A stretch of 64,000 nucleotides of DNA, from the NCBI RefSeq assembly GCF_000278115.1, contig NZ_JH725119.1:50909-114908 (forward strand). The letters are read 5' to 3'. Source of the DNA: Bartonella sp. DB5-6 (lineage in GTDB: Bacteria; Pseudomonadota; Alphaproteobacteria; Rhizobiales; Rhizobiaceae). A program made the position numbers and the translations under genes. Under the pieces are notes generated by a model. It was given only the letters and a program-made list of their open reading frames with translations. It searched no databases and had not been told where the DNA came from. Below are positions 9,149 to 18,899 of this stretch, in pieces (position 1 is the stretch's first letter; every line of letters starts with the position of its first letter).

Positions 9149-10156
9149 ATGACCGTTAGTCCATTTGATGATTTTTGTGCTTTACTCACAAATTTACCTA
9201 CTGCTGATGCATTTTCTACAACTTTGGCAAAAAAACGGCAAAAAAAATTAACGAGCGCTCGAGGAACGCTAGGAAAATTAGGAGATATTGCGGTTTGGTA
9301 TGCAGGATGGAGAGGAACAGAAAAGCCGCTTGTAATGCGTCCCTTGGTTGCTATTTTTTCTGGGAATCATGGCATTACAGAAGAGAATATTACACCTTTT
9401 CCACAATCTATGACACAAAAGATGGTACAAAATTTTTCAATTGGTGGTGCTGTTATTAATCAAATATGTATAGCTTATGATCTTGGATTGAAGATATTTG
9501 ATTTAGCACTGGAATATCCAACAATGAATATTACCAAAGATGCAGCAATGGACGAGCGTAGTGCAGCTGCTACTATGGCGTTTGGAATGGAATCTATTGC
9601 TGGTGGAACAGATCTCTTGTGTATAGGTGAAATGGGTATTGGAAACACAACGATAGCTTCAGCTTTGTGTTTAGCATTGTTTGGTGGAGAAGTTGAGGAA
9701 TGGACAGGAAGTGGTATGGAATCTGAAGGGGAATTTTATCAACGTAAAATAGCAGCGGTCAAGACAGCTATTTCTCTACATAAAAATTATTTTAAAAATC
9801 CTTTTGAAATAATGCGCCGCCTAGGAGGGCGTGAAATTGCTGCTATGATTGGTGCCATTTTAGCAGCAAGGATGGAAAAAGTGCCGGTTATTTTAGATGG
9901 TTTTGTAGCAACAGCAGCAGCAGCAGTGCTTTATAAAATGAATCCAAGAGCTCTTGACCATGTTCTTGTTGGACATGTTTCTTCTGAATCAGTACATCGT
10001 AAACTCTTAAAAAAAATTGGCAAAGAACCGCTTTTAGATCTAGGTATGCGTGTTGGCGAAGGGACAGGTGCGGCTTTGGCGGCTGGTATTGTCAAGGCTG
10101 CTGTTTTGGCACATACACAAATGACGTTTTTTGAACAAGAAGGCTTAATTGCTTAA
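9149..10156 (+). CDS. cobT: Nicotinate-nucleotide--dimethylbenzimidazole phosphoribosyltransferase
   Basis: This 335-residue enzyme transfers phosphoribosyl from nicotinate mononucleotide to 5,6-dimethylbenzimidazole to make alpha-ribazole phosphate, a building block of the lower ligand of vitamin B12. Family motifs visible are 'VAIFSGNHGIT' near 66, 'GGAVINQIC', 'LLCIGEMGIGNTTIASAL' near 155-172, 'PVILDGFVATAAA' near 255, and 'LGMRVGEGTGAALA' near 298-311, with the catalytic-base Glu304. Length is normal. No other cobalamin gene is adjacent, while cobS often is in other alphaproteobacteria. A salvage role is inferred. Confidence 0.93.
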   Translation: MTVSPFDDFCALLTNLPTADAFSTTLAKKRQKKLTSARGTLGKLGDIAVWYAGWRGTEKPLVMRPLVAIFSGNHGITEENITPFPQSMTQKMVQNFSIGGAVINQICIAYDLGLKIFDLALEYPTMNITKDAAMDERSAAATMAFGMESIAGGTDLLCIGEMGIGNTTIASALCLALFGGEVEEWTGSGMESEGEFYQRKIAAVKTAISLHKNYFKNPFEIMRRLGGREIAAMIGAILAARMEKVPVILDGFVATAAAAVLYKMNPRALDHVLVGHVSSESVHRKLLKKIGKEPLLDLGMRVGEGTGAALAAGIVKAAVLAHTQMTFFEQEGLIA

Positions 10157-10198
10157 AAGATGAATGTCTTTAAAGATTGAAGGAAGCTTTTGAGAGTT

Positions 10199-10681
10199 TT
10201 ATTCATTGGTTTTTTCGTGTAATTTTATATAATTGAGTGGGAGTTCCGTTGTGTATTTAATCTGTTCCATTGCGAAAGATGATGAGACGTCACGGATATC
10301 AATCTTAGCAATTAATTTCTTATAAAAAAGATCATAAGCTTCAATATTGGGTACGACAACACGCAATAAATAGTCAATGTCTCCACTCATCCGATAAAAT
10401 TCAATCACTTCACGAAATTCCTGCACAATTTTAGAAAAACGCTTAAACCATTCATGACTGTGTGTGTTTGTACGAATAGACACAAATACGGTAACGTGTG
10501 CATTTACTTTTTCTGGAGAAAGAACAGCAACACGGCGTTGAATAACACCATCTTCTTCAAGTTTTTGAATTCTGCGCCAGCAAGGAGTGGTGGAAAGACC
10601 AACTTTTTTAGCGATATCAGCAACAGAGAGTGTCGCATTTTCTTGCAAAAGATGTAAAATTTTTCGATCAAGACGATCCAT
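10199..10681 (-). CDS. Lrp/AsnC-family transcriptional regulator
   Basis: This 160-residue protein has the standard two-part layout: an N-terminal helix-turn-helix ('LDRKILHLLQENATLSVADIAKKVGLSTTPCWRRIQKLEE', about 4-43, with the family signature 'LSTTPCWRRI') and a C-terminal RAM effector-binding domain with 'EVIEFYRMSGDIDYLLRVVV' near 92-111. Family members sense amino acids and control their metabolism or transport. It converges with cobT, and its start lies 19 nt downstream of the stop of the glycosylase-family gene at 10701, so the two may be cotranscribed. The ligand cannot be told from the sequence. Confidence 0.92.
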   Translation of the reverse strand: MDRLDRKILHLLQENATLSVADIAKKVGLSTTPCWRRIQKLEEDGVIQRRVAVLSPEKVNAHVTVFVSIRTNTHSHEWFKRFSKIVQEFREVIEFYRMSGDIDYLLRVVVPNIEAYDLFYKKLIAKIDIRDVSSSFAMEQIKYTTELPLNYIKLHEKTNE

Positions 10682-10700
10682 ACTTTTCTCAATTTTCAGT

Positions 10701-11354
10701 TTATAAAAATTTACGCACTAGACGCTGCAGGTACACGATAAGCTCATCATTAAACCATGTATTTTTTTGTAACCAAGAAGTATTCCTCCATGATGGATGA
10801 GGTAAAGGCATGACATTATAGCCTCGAGGTTGACGTATGGAAAGAATATTTCTCCAATCACTGACTGTTGCTGAAACAGTTTTATGTTTTAACTCTGTAA
10901 TATGCCATTTTTGCGCATAACTTCCAATAGCAAGGACAAGTTTTATTTGTGGCATAGCCTGAAAGACCTTTTTATGCCATATTTCTTGACATTCACGTCT
11001 TGGTGGTAGATCAGAGTTATTTTGATCATAGCCTGGAAAACAAAATCCCATAGGAACAATAGCAAAGAGAGATCTGTTATAAAATTCCTCTTTTGTTACG
11101 TTGAGCCAATTACGTAATCTATCGCCAGAACGATCATTAAAAGGAATAGAACTTTCATGTACACGTAAACTTGGTGCTTGTCCTGCGATTGCAACCGAAG
11201 CTGTATCGGATAAATAAGCAACAGGTTTTGGTTCGTGAGGAAGAGAAGGAAGATAGCGTGGTTGTTGAACACAAATGCAACAAGAATAAATTCTCTTTTC
11301 AAGTTCTCTAATTTGGCTAGAGTGTGGTTGCTTCATTGGCAAATAGGAGATCAA
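10701..11354 (-). CDS. Uracil-DNA glycosylase family protein
   Basis: This 217-residue protein belongs to the uracil-DNA glycosylase superfamily (COG1573-like). It has 'VAIAGQAPSLRVHESSIPF' near 75-93 as motif I, 'LVLAIGSYAQKWHI' in the middle strand, and 'MPLPHPSWRN' near 187-196 as motif II (the His of HPS contacts uracil). A cysteine pair and Cys-X-Cys-like group near 25-28 ('CCIC') could be part of an iron-sulfur site as in family 4/5 enzymes, but only some of the expected cysteines are evident. Probable role is base-excision repair; activity is inferred from the family. Confidence 0.75.
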   Translation of the reverse strand: MISYLPMKQPHSSQIRELEKRIYSCCICVQQPRYLPSLPHEPKPVAYLSDTASVAIAGQAPSLRVHESSIPFNDRSGDRLRNWLNVTKEEFYNRSLFAIVPMGFCFPGYDQNNSDLPPRRECQEIWHKKVFQAMPQIKLVLAIGSYAQKWHITELKHKTVSATVSDWRNILSIRQPRGYNVMPLPHPSWRNTSWLQKNTWFNDELIVYLQRLVRKFL

Positions 11355-11366
11355 AGAAAATTTTCC

Positions 11367-11930
11367 TTATTCTATTCGAGGATGTGCTCTTCGCCATTTT
11401 CTTGGTTGTTGAAAATTGGATTGCCATATCCCTTTTTTCCTCTCTCTGGCTTCTTGCTCTTCTTTAGGGTAATCATGGTAACTTACTGCCCAACCATTAC
11501 GTACAAGCGTTGCATTAATATTGCTGACTTGTTTTGTTTTACATATAGCAAGAATACGACGATATTTATCTTTTTTGTGCCAATGACATGTGACAGGATG
11601 GTTTGCTATGAGTTTTTCTAAATATTTTTTTGCCTTAAGCCCACAGGGATAGCGTGCGTTTTTGTTACCACAAAATTGTTGGAGCTCTGGAGCATCAATT
11701 CCTACAAGCCGGATTATGACAGAAGAAATCATGATTGAATCGCCATCAATAACAAATGCGTGACCTTCGAGTGATGTTTTAACAGAAAAACTTGCTTTTT
11801 GAAGGAATGTTTGGGTATGTTTAAAATAAATTATCATAATGATAAGAATGGTAGCAGCAATGAGACTACTAAAACCGATAATCTTTAAGTTAAGGTTTCT
11901 TAAATTAAAATGAGAAAACTTCTTTTTCAT
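11367..11930 (-). CDS. Thermonuclease (SNase)-like protein, membrane-anchored
   Basis: This 187-residue protein has one N-terminal transmembrane segment (about 17-36) and a staphylococcal-nuclease-like OB-fold domain. Motifs are 'AFVIDGDSIMI' near 58, 'IRLVGIDAPELQQFC' with the active-site Arg and the acidic residues, and 'DKYRRILAIC' matching the second catalytic Arg region, then 'LVRNGWAVSY'. The domain should face the periplasm and cleave nucleic acids with calcium. It lies 12 nt upstream of the glycosylase-family gene on the same strand and is probably cotranscribed with it. Confidence 0.85.
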   Translation of the reverse strand: MKKKFSHFNLRNLNLKIIGFSSLIAATILIIMIIYFKHTQTFLQKASFSVKTSLEGHAFVIDGDSIMISSVIIRLVGIDAPELQQFCGNKNARYPCGLKAKKYLEKLIANHPVTCHWHKKDKYRRILAICKTKQVSNINATLVRNGWAVSYHDYPKEEQEARERKKGIWQSNFQQPRKWRRAHPRIE

Positions 11931-12199
11931 GGAATAAAGAAATTGCTACTGTATATACGTTTGATTTAGTGAAAATCGCTTATAATTTTTATAAAAAATT
12001 TCTATTTCTTCGATACAAATACCCTCTCATTCTCATGAGAGAATTTTGTTATAGTTATTGCACTTTGCATGTTGGTTGCATATCAAAACGGGACAAATAG
12101 GCAACCAAAAAATAAATCAACCCATTTAATTTTGTACAAGGTTGTACAAGGCATACGGATTACAGATTCACCATTTTGTTAACTTAAATAACAAAAAAC

Positions 12200-12226
12200 G
12201 CTCCTCAAAAAATAACTTCGAAGAGC
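12200..12226 (-). terminator. Rho-independent terminator of rpmG
   Basis: On the minus strand, 57 nt after the rpmG stop, GCTCTTC pairs with GAGGAGC (one G-T pair) around a 13-nt loop, and the second arm is followed directly by GTTTTTTGTT. This is a standard intrinsic terminator for the topA-rnr-rpmG direction. Confidence 0.75.
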
Positions 12227-12282
12227 AATAAAACTGCATTTACCTTTGGTTGCAGAATCTATTACTTAAGCGCTGTAATCCA

Positions 12283-12450
12283 CTATTTAATTTTTGTTTC
12301 TTTAAATTCAACGTGCTTTTTTATAACTGGGTCATATTTACGTTTGCTCATTTTGTCTGTCATTGTACGGCTATTTTTCTTTGTCACATAGAAAAAACCA
12401 GTATCCGCAGTTGACAAAAGCTTGATCTTAATGGTTGCTGCTTTGGCCAT
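12283..12450 (-). CDS. rpmG: 50S ribosomal protein L33
   Basis: This 55-residue ORF begins [20 protein letters not shown] and ends [10 protein letters not shown], an unmistakable alphaproteobacterial L33 (large-subunit protein near the E site). The middle part '[21 protein letters not shown]' is the family core. It lacks the cysteine pairs of zinc-binding L33, so it is the zinc-independent form. In Rhizobiales rpmG usually follows topA-rnr and one or two small genes; here it is separated from rnr by 1.3 kb without a recognisable gene. Confidence 0.97.
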   Translation of the reverse strand: MAKAATIKIKLLSTADTGFFYVTKKNSRTMTDKMSKRKYDPVIKKHVEFKETKIK

Positions 12451-13740
12451 AATTTATCAATCCTATTTTATACTGAAAATGATATCATATCACTGTAAAA
12501 ATCCATTTCCGACGTAATCAGATTTTGCGGTAACACTACGGATGTTCTAAAAAAAGTCAAGAGCTGATTAATTTTCTTATAAATTGTACAAACATCTAAA
12601 AATATATAAGCTAAAACAAGTTATTTTAGCTGAAAAATCAAATGGTTTAGAAATATCTATGAACTGTTCAATAATGGTTGCCAATGAGCATATCTATTTC
12701 ATAACAAAAAATAAAAGCAAAATAAGTAGAAGTAAAATTCATGCTCTTTGAGTAATGCACTTAGATTGAACAAACTCGATTGTAAAAAGACAGACAGATA
12801 TATCTCCAAGGAGAAAGAGAGCTAACTAAACCTATAGTGTTTTGTTAGCTATGATGCCATAAAAGTTTTCTGAAAGCCTAAGATAGCGCAGTTCATAAGA
12901 GAACAAAGTCGATCTTTTGCATAATCATTTATAACACTGATAGTAATCAAGAGAAAAATATTACCAAATGCGCGTGTTACCATAAAGCATGCTACCCTCA
13001 TTTTCATTATATACAATGGATAAACTAAAGAACAATGTAGGGGTTAATGCGCAGCACCGTTAAACAAATACGGACAATATTGAGCTTGGAACATGAAAAA
13101 ATAGCATATATCAGTTATCTTTAAATTCTAGACTTAATTTTCAAATCCCAAGATTGGTATAGCAGTAACTACAATAAGAATACAGTTCGTGGCAAAAGGT
13201 ATAAACCCTTGTGATTTCATTTTTACTAGCAGTGTGGAATGTATCGCAAACCTTCACCCTCATATGATAACACAAATAAAAAGTATCAAACCACATTTTT
13301 AAAGTGGTGCACAATTGTTGTTCTAAAACTCTAATAGGTAAACATAACTGTTATGATAAAAAGTAATATAAACCTTAAAATGAACAAAATTCGTATTAGT
13401 TAGAAAAATAGAACTTTAAAAGCTAAAATGCTTTGTGGTAATTATAATCAATATTGTTTAGGAAATACATAGCTATAAGATGATTTTATTAGTAAAAATT
13501 ATTGCAATATTTGTATAAATTAAACTTACAGTACCATTGAATAAAATATAACTATTTATAATAATTTAATTATTTATTTTATAATAAATAAAACACATAA
13601 TAATATATAATAAACGATGGTTATTTTATAAATAAATAATATATACAAATTAAATTTCAGACAACTTATTAGTTTTTATTTATATTTTATTTAATGATAT
13701 AGAGATAAATTTTAATTTCATTATAAAATATTAATAATTA
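12451..13740. other. 1.29 kb intergenic region
   Basis: A long, very AT-rich stretch between rnr and rpmG with no ORF of family resemblance. The longest minus-strand frame I traced by eye is 52 codons (12849-13007) with no recognisable motif or ribosome-binding site. In related Rhizobiales this position holds small genes (a DUF983 membrane protein and a NUDIX hydrolase), so this is probably a fully decayed gene pair. That reading is inference; no clear remnant was found. Confidence 0.5.
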
Positions 13741-16044
13741 TTATTTCTTATGTTTAGTTAATATTTTTTTGCTTTCATAAAAAGCATGCTTTCGTTTTTT
13801 TGTTATAAATTTTCTTTTATGGTAGGACGTAGATGAAAAAGACATTGGACGAGGTTCTGTTAACAGCTCAAAGCATAAAGCACCAGCAAAAGGCTGTACT
13901 GTTATAAGCTTTACCTCTACTATATCACTCAATTGATAGCCTTTATGACTATGCTTTCCTACAAGAATATGTTGGACATCATCGAAATAATAATAATCAT
14001 TTTTAAGTGTAGAAATATGTACGAAACCATCTGTATTGAGTTTGTCAAGAGAGATAAAGAGACCTGCTTTTGTCACTCCGGAAATACGACCTGTAAAAGT
14101 CCGGCCAATTTTGTTTGTTAAATAGTGGGCGACAAGTCGATCAATGGTTTCTCTTTCAGCCGTCATTGCACGGCGCTCATACAAAGAAATTTGTGTAGCG
14201 ATTTCTGCAAGATTTTGTTCTTCTGTTTCGGTTAGTTGGTCATGTCCTAGTTTTAGGGCTTTGATGAGTGCTCTATGAATAATAAGATCAGCATAACGAC
14301 GAATCGGTGACGTAAAATGTGTGTAGTTGCGTAAGTTTAAACCAAAATGGCCAATATTTTTAGGATTATATTCTGCTTGAGATTGTGCGCGTAAAATAAC
14401 CTGATTGATCAATTCTTGTTGCTGGCTATTCATAACTTTTGCTAAAATGCTATTAAAGCGTGCTGATGTAAGCTCTGAACTTCGAGAGAGTGCTATCCCA
14501 AGACTTTGAAGAAAAGTTCGTAGAACTTCTTGTTTTGCAAGAGAGGGTTTGTCATGGATACGATAGATAAAGGGTTGATGATGTTCTTTTAATGTTTCAG
14601 AAGCTGCAATATTCGCTTGTATCATAAATTCTTCAATCAAACGGTGTGCTTCTAGATGTGGTTCATTTACAACATCTTTGATGCATCCATTTTGATCAAG
14701 AATAATCTTTTTTTCTATTATTTCTAATTCCAGTGGTTGTCGACGGTTCCGTGCGATTTTGAGACACCCATAGGCTTGCCATAAAGGCTGCAAGATACTC
14801 TTGATAAAAGGAGCATTTTTTTCATTTATATTTCCTTCAATGGCTTGTTGCATTTCTTGATAAGAGAGTTTAGCTACTACACGTACCATAATACGATGAA
14901 AACTATGTTTTCGTTTTTTACCATTTGCATCAAAAATCATGCGAACAGCTAAAGCCGGCCTCTCTTTTCCTTCACGTAGAGAACATAAGTTATTGGAAAT
15001 GCGCTCTGGCAACATTGGCACAACCAGATCAGGAAAATAAACAGAATTTCCCCGTTTTAATGCTTCTTTATCTAACGCAGTTCCCGTTTTGATATAGTAA
15101 GAAACATCTGCAATTGCGACGATAATAATCCAACCTCCGCTATTTGCAGGATCTTTATCTTTCACTGCATAAACGGCATCATCATGATCTTTTGCATCCG
15201 GTGGATCAATTGTAACCAGAGGTAATTGTCGCCAATCTTCGCGATTTTCTATGCTGGCAGGTTTGATATTTTTTACTTGCTCAAGAACATCCTCAGGAAA
15301 AATATAAGGAATTCCTTTTGAAAGAAGAGCAATCATTGACAGTGTTTTTTCACTCTCAATATGCCCTAAAACATTCTTTATTTGCGCGCTTTTCAGTCCA
15401 TAACCAATATTTTTTTTAATTTCAACTTCAACAAGATCTCCAGATTCTATTTTCATTTTTGAAGATGTTTCGGAGGTATCAAGAATGAGTTCGTTTGTTT
15501 TGCGATCTATGGGTTCCAGACGCCATTGGTCAGTGTTTAATTTTCGTACCACACCAAATGTGCTCTTTGGAGATATATCAATTTTACGAATAATGCGTCC
15601 TGTATAAGAGATATTCTGGGGTTCTTTATTTCGAAAAATTTTTACAAGAATATGATCTCCAACACCAACATTTACTCCTTTTATGCGATGAAAAGGGCGT
15701 ATTTCAATATTGGGTTTTGGGTCATCTTCCCACTCAAGAGGTTGTGCAATAAAACTGCCATCTTCATCGCGTCCACTAATTTTGACTAAAGCAACTGGCG
15801 GTAAATTTGCTTTGTTTATTTCCTTTTTACGCTGTTTTGGTATGAGGTTTTGATTCTTTAGCTCATGCAATATATTTTTTAACCAGATACGAGAAGCACC
15901 TTTTAACTTAAATGCTTTAGTAATTTCACGTTTACTTGATCGGTCAGGATTCTCATGAATAAAGGAAAGAATTTCTGACCTGTTAGGCAGCTGCTCCATA
16001 TTGATCGATTGGAAATATTTTGTTTTTTTTTCGCCTTTAGCCAA
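13741..16044 (-). CDS. rnr: Ribonuclease R
   Basis: This 767-residue 3'-5' exoribonuclease of the RNB family degrades structured RNA, including rRNA and decayed mRNA. Order: N-terminal winged helix (about 20-75, 'SEILSFIHENPDRSSKREI'), cold-shock domains, the RNB catalytic domain with 'IDPPDAKDHDDAVYAV' (the metal-binding aspartates) near 275-290 and 'HFGLNLRNYTHFTSPIRRYAD', and a C-terminal S1 domain ('FTGRISGVTKAGLFISLDKL', near 655-675), then a lysine-rich tail. The frame opens at TTG 16044, 3 nt after the topA stop; ATG 15999 (MEQLPNRSE) is an alternative start, with no clear ribosome-binding site at either. Confidence 0.95.
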   Translation of the reverse strand: MAKGEKKTKYFQSINMEQLPNRSEILSFIHENPDRSSKREITKAFKLKGASRIWLKNILHELKNQNLIPKQRKKEINKANLPPVALVKISGRDEDGSFIAQPLEWEDDPKPNIEIRPFHRIKGVNVGVGDHILVKIFRNKEPQNISYTGRIIRKIDISPKSTFGVVRKLNTDQWRLEPIDRKTNELILDTSETSSKMKIESGDLVEVEIKKNIGYGLKSAQIKNVLGHIESEKTLSMIALLSKGIPYIFPEDVLEQVKNIKPASIENREDWRQLPLVTIDPPDAKDHDDAVYAVKDKDPANSGGWIIIVAIADVSYYIKTGTALDKEALKRGNSVYFPDLVVPMLPERISNNLCSLREGKERPALAVRMIFDANGKKRKHSFHRIMVRVVAKLSYQEMQQAIEGNINEKNAPFIKSILQPLWQAYGCLKIARNRRQPLELEIIEKKIILDQNGCIKDVVNEPHLEAHRLIEEFMIQANIAASETLKEHHQPFIYRIHDKPSLAKQEVLRTFLQSLGIALSRSSELTSARFNSILAKVMNSQQQELINQVILRAQSQAEYNPKNIGHFGLNLRNYTHFTSPIRRYADLIIHRALIKALKLGHDQLTETEEQNLAEIATQISLYERRAMTAERETIDRLVAHYLTNKIGRTFTGRISGVTKAGLFISLDKLNTDGFVHISTLKNDYYYFDDVQHILVGKHSHKGYQLSDIVEVKLITVQPFAGALCFELLTEPRPMSFSSTSYHKRKFITKKRKHAFYESKKILTKHKK

Positions 16045-16047
16045 AAT

Positions 16048-18636
16048 TTATGTCTCTTTTCTTTTGGAAGGAGCTCTTTTGATGGTTACTTTTTTACTAG
16101 AAGCTTTACCAGTTATTTTTTTTCTAGATACTTTCGCCGATATAAGTTCTAATGCTTCTGAAAGTGTTACACTAATCGGTTCTTTATTTTTGGGCAATGT
16201 TGCATTAATTTTACCCCAATTAACATACGGACCATAACGCCCATCGCGTATAGTCACAGTTCCTCCATCGGGGTGATCTCCTAATGTTGCAAGAGTTGCG
16301 GATGCTGTTCCGTTTCGCGTTTTTTTATTTTTTTGTTTTTCAGCAAGCACTGTAACAGCGCGATTGATGCCAATATCAAAAACTTCATCTGCATAAAGAA
16401 GGGGAGCTGATTTGCCATCATGACTAAGGTAGGGACCATAGCGTCCAATTGTGGCTGTAATTATTTTGCCTGTTTCAGGATGTGTTCCAATTTTACGGGG
16501 GAGTGATAGTAAGGACAAGGCTTTATCAAGAGTTATATTTTCTGTTTGCCATTCTTTTGGTAGTCCTGCACGTTTCACGTCTTTGTTTTCACCAAGTTGA
16601 ATATAGGGGCCGAAACGACCATTGCGAAGAGAGATCTCTTTTTCTGTTGTAGGGTCGATGCCAAGTATAACAGGTTCATCATTACGCATGGCTTCATTCT
16701 CTTCTCCTGTATCTGTTCCAAGTTGGTGTGTGTATTTGCATTCCGGGTAATTAGAACAGCCAACAAATGCACCATAACGCCCAAGTTTTAAGGACAACTG
16801 GCCGTTTGGACAAAGAGGACAAGAACGAATATCACTTCCATCTTCACGTACAGGAAAAGCGAGAGGCGCTAATGTTACGTTTAAAACGTCAAGGACATCA
16901 GTTATACGTAGTTCTTTGATATTGGTAATAGACGCGTTAAATCCATCCCAAAAATCACGCATTACATCTTTCCAAGAAAGTTTTCCATCCGATATAAGAT
17001 CCAGTTTTTCTTCAAGGTCAGCTGTGAAACCATATTCTACATAGCGATTAAAGAAATTTTCAAGAAAGGCTGTAACAATACGGCCTTTAGTATCAGGAAT
17101 AAGCTTTCGTTTATCAATTACAATATATCCACGATCACAAAGTGTGGACAGTGTAGATGCATAGGTTGAAGGACGTCCAATTCCTAGCTCTTCCAGCTTT
17201 TTGATTAAGGAGGCTTCAGAATAACGGGGAGGTGGTTCTGTAGTATGTTGTACAGATTCAACTTTTTCTTTTGTAAGCGTTTCACCAGTATTTATTTGTG
17301 GCAAACGTGTTGCTTCATTTTCTTCACTATTTTCTTCCTCTCGTTGATCAGTGTAGACAGAAATAAAGCCATCAAAACGAATAACAGAACCTGTTGCGCG
17401 TAGATTTGCACAGTTTTCTCCTTGTTGTGCTTCAATTTCAACAGTTGTGCGCTCAATTTCAGCAGAACGCATTTGGCTGGCAATAGCACGCTTCCATATC
17501 AGTTCATAAAGCTTTGCCTGATCACTATCGAGAAAATTGCGTACTTTATTGGGAATGCGTTGAAAATCTGTAGGGCGTATAGCTTCATGTGCTTCCTGTG
17601 CATTTTTTGCTTTTGTTGAATAAAAACGTGGGTTTTCAGGAAGATAGTCACTGCCAAAAGATTCATGAATGACTTTTCGTGCTGAATCAATAGCTTCTTG
17701 TGCTATTTGCACACCATCAGTACGCATATAGGTAATAAGTCCAGCCATTTCACCATTAATTTCAACACCTTCATAAAGTTTTTGCGCAATTTGCATGGTG
17801 CGAGAGGCTGAAAGCCCTAGTTTTGAAGAAGCCGCTTGCTGTAAAGTGGATGTTGTAAACGGAGGAGAAGGATTTCTCTTTGTGGGTTTTGCTTCAACAC
17901 TAAGTGTACAATATTTTGCTTCCTCCAACATAAGGCGAATTTGATCTGCTTGCTCTTGAGATTGAATGTCAAGTTTGCCAATCTTTTTTTGATTAAACAT
18001 TGTTAACCTTGCTTGAAAACTATCATTTCGGATAGTTTTTAAGTCTGTTGTAATGGACCAATAATCTTCTTTGATAAAATGTTCTATTTCTGATTCACGA
18101 TCACAAATAATACGTAAAGCAACGGATTGAACACGACCAGCCGAACGTGCACCGGGAAGCTTACGCCATAAAACAGGTGAGAGTGTAAAACCTACAAGAT
18201 AATCAAGAGCACGACGTGCAAGGTAGGCATCTACAAGTGATGTATCAATATCACGTGGATTGCTCATAGCATCAAGCACAGATTTTTTGGTGATGGCATT
18301 AAACACAACCCGTTTTACAGGTTTATCTTTTAAAACTTTTTTTTGGCGAAGAATATCCAGAATGTGCCAAGAAATAGCTTCCCCTTCACGATCAGGGTCT
18401 GTTGCCAAAATGAGGCTATCGGCTTTTTTGACTGCTTTTGCTATTTCATTCAAACGTTTAGCGGAGGCAGAATCTATATCCCATTTCATAGAAAAATCTT
18501 GATCTGGTAGAACAGAACCGTCTTTAGCAGGTAAGTCACGAACATGTCCGAATGATGCCACTACTTTATATTGAGACCCAAGATATTTATTAATTGTTTT
18601 TGCTTTTGCTGGAGATTCAACGATAACGATATTCAT
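16048..18636 (-). CDS. topA: DNA topoisomerase I (type IA)
   Basis: This 862-residue enzyme relaxes negative supercoils by passing one strand through a transient break. The Toprim domain starts at residue 1 ('MNIVIVESPAKAKTINKYLG') with 'LATDPDREGEAISWH' at 78-91. 'PGARSAGRVQSVALR' is at 161-175, and the active-site tyrosine is Tyr303 in 'LITYMRTDG'. A four-cysteine zinc ribbon follows ('CPLCPNGQ...GCSNYPECKY'), then repeated non-cysteine topoisomerase C-terminal modules ('GRYGPY' repeats) and a lysine-rich tail. Length is normal for alphaproteobacteria. It is probably cotranscribed with rnr. Confidence 0.97.
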   Translation of the reverse strand: MNIVIVESPAKAKTINKYLGSQYKVVASFGHVRDLPAKDGSVLPDQDFSMKWDIDSASAKRLNEIAKAVKKADSLILATDPDREGEAISWHILDILRQKKVLKDKPVKRVVFNAITKKSVLDAMSNPRDIDTSLVDAYLARRALDYLVGFTLSPVLWRKLPGARSAGRVQSVALRIICDRESEIEHFIKEDYWSITTDLKTIRNDSFQARLTMFNQKKIGKLDIQSQEQADQIRLMLEEAKYCTLSVEAKPTKRNPSPPFTTSTLQQAASSKLGLSASRTMQIAQKLYEGVEINGEMAGLITYMRTDGVQIAQEAIDSARKVIHESFGSDYLPENPRFYSTKAKNAQEAHEAIRPTDFQRIPNKVRNFLDSDQAKLYELIWKRAIASQMRSAEIERTTVEIEAQQGENCANLRATGSVIRFDGFISVYTDQREEENSEENEATRLPQINTGETLTKEKVESVQHTTEPPPRYSEASLIKKLEELGIGRPSTYASTLSTLCDRGYIVIDKRKLIPDTKGRIVTAFLENFFNRYVEYGFTADLEEKLDLISDGKLSWKDVMRDFWDGFNASITNIKELRITDVLDVLNVTLAPLAFPVREDGSDIRSCPLCPNGQLSLKLGRYGAFVGCSNYPECKYTHQLGTDTGEENEAMRNDEPVILGIDPTTEKEISLRNGRFGPYIQLGENKDVKRAGLPKEWQTENITLDKALSLLSLPRKIGTHPETGKIITATIGRYGPYLSHDGKSAPLLYADEVFDIGINRAVTVLAEKQKNKKTRNGTASATLATLGDHPDGGTVTIRDGRYGPYVNWGKINATLPKNKEPISVTLSEALELISAKVSRKKITGKASSKKVTIKRAPSKRKET

Positions 18637-18899
18637 AATTTTACCCGAATGTTGAAATAAAAATTTTCTTTATAGACTCCTTTCATGCGAATAGCTAATG
18701 GCAATTGGTTAAGAGCACATAAAAATATTAGTCATATAAAAAACATTAATATTGTACAACTTATGATTGTTATTGTTAAAATATACCCTATATAGAATTA
18801 CACGATTTATTTTCCACTGTTAATACAAAAACATACGGCGAAATACTAAGATGACGTCTATTGAGAGGTAGGAGGAGAAATGCTCAAGGATAGAGGATT

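Noticed and set aside
11235-11621. 128-aa plus-strand ORF over the UDG-family and thermonuclease genes
   Set aside because: Overlaps two well-supported minus-strand genes and shows no domain.
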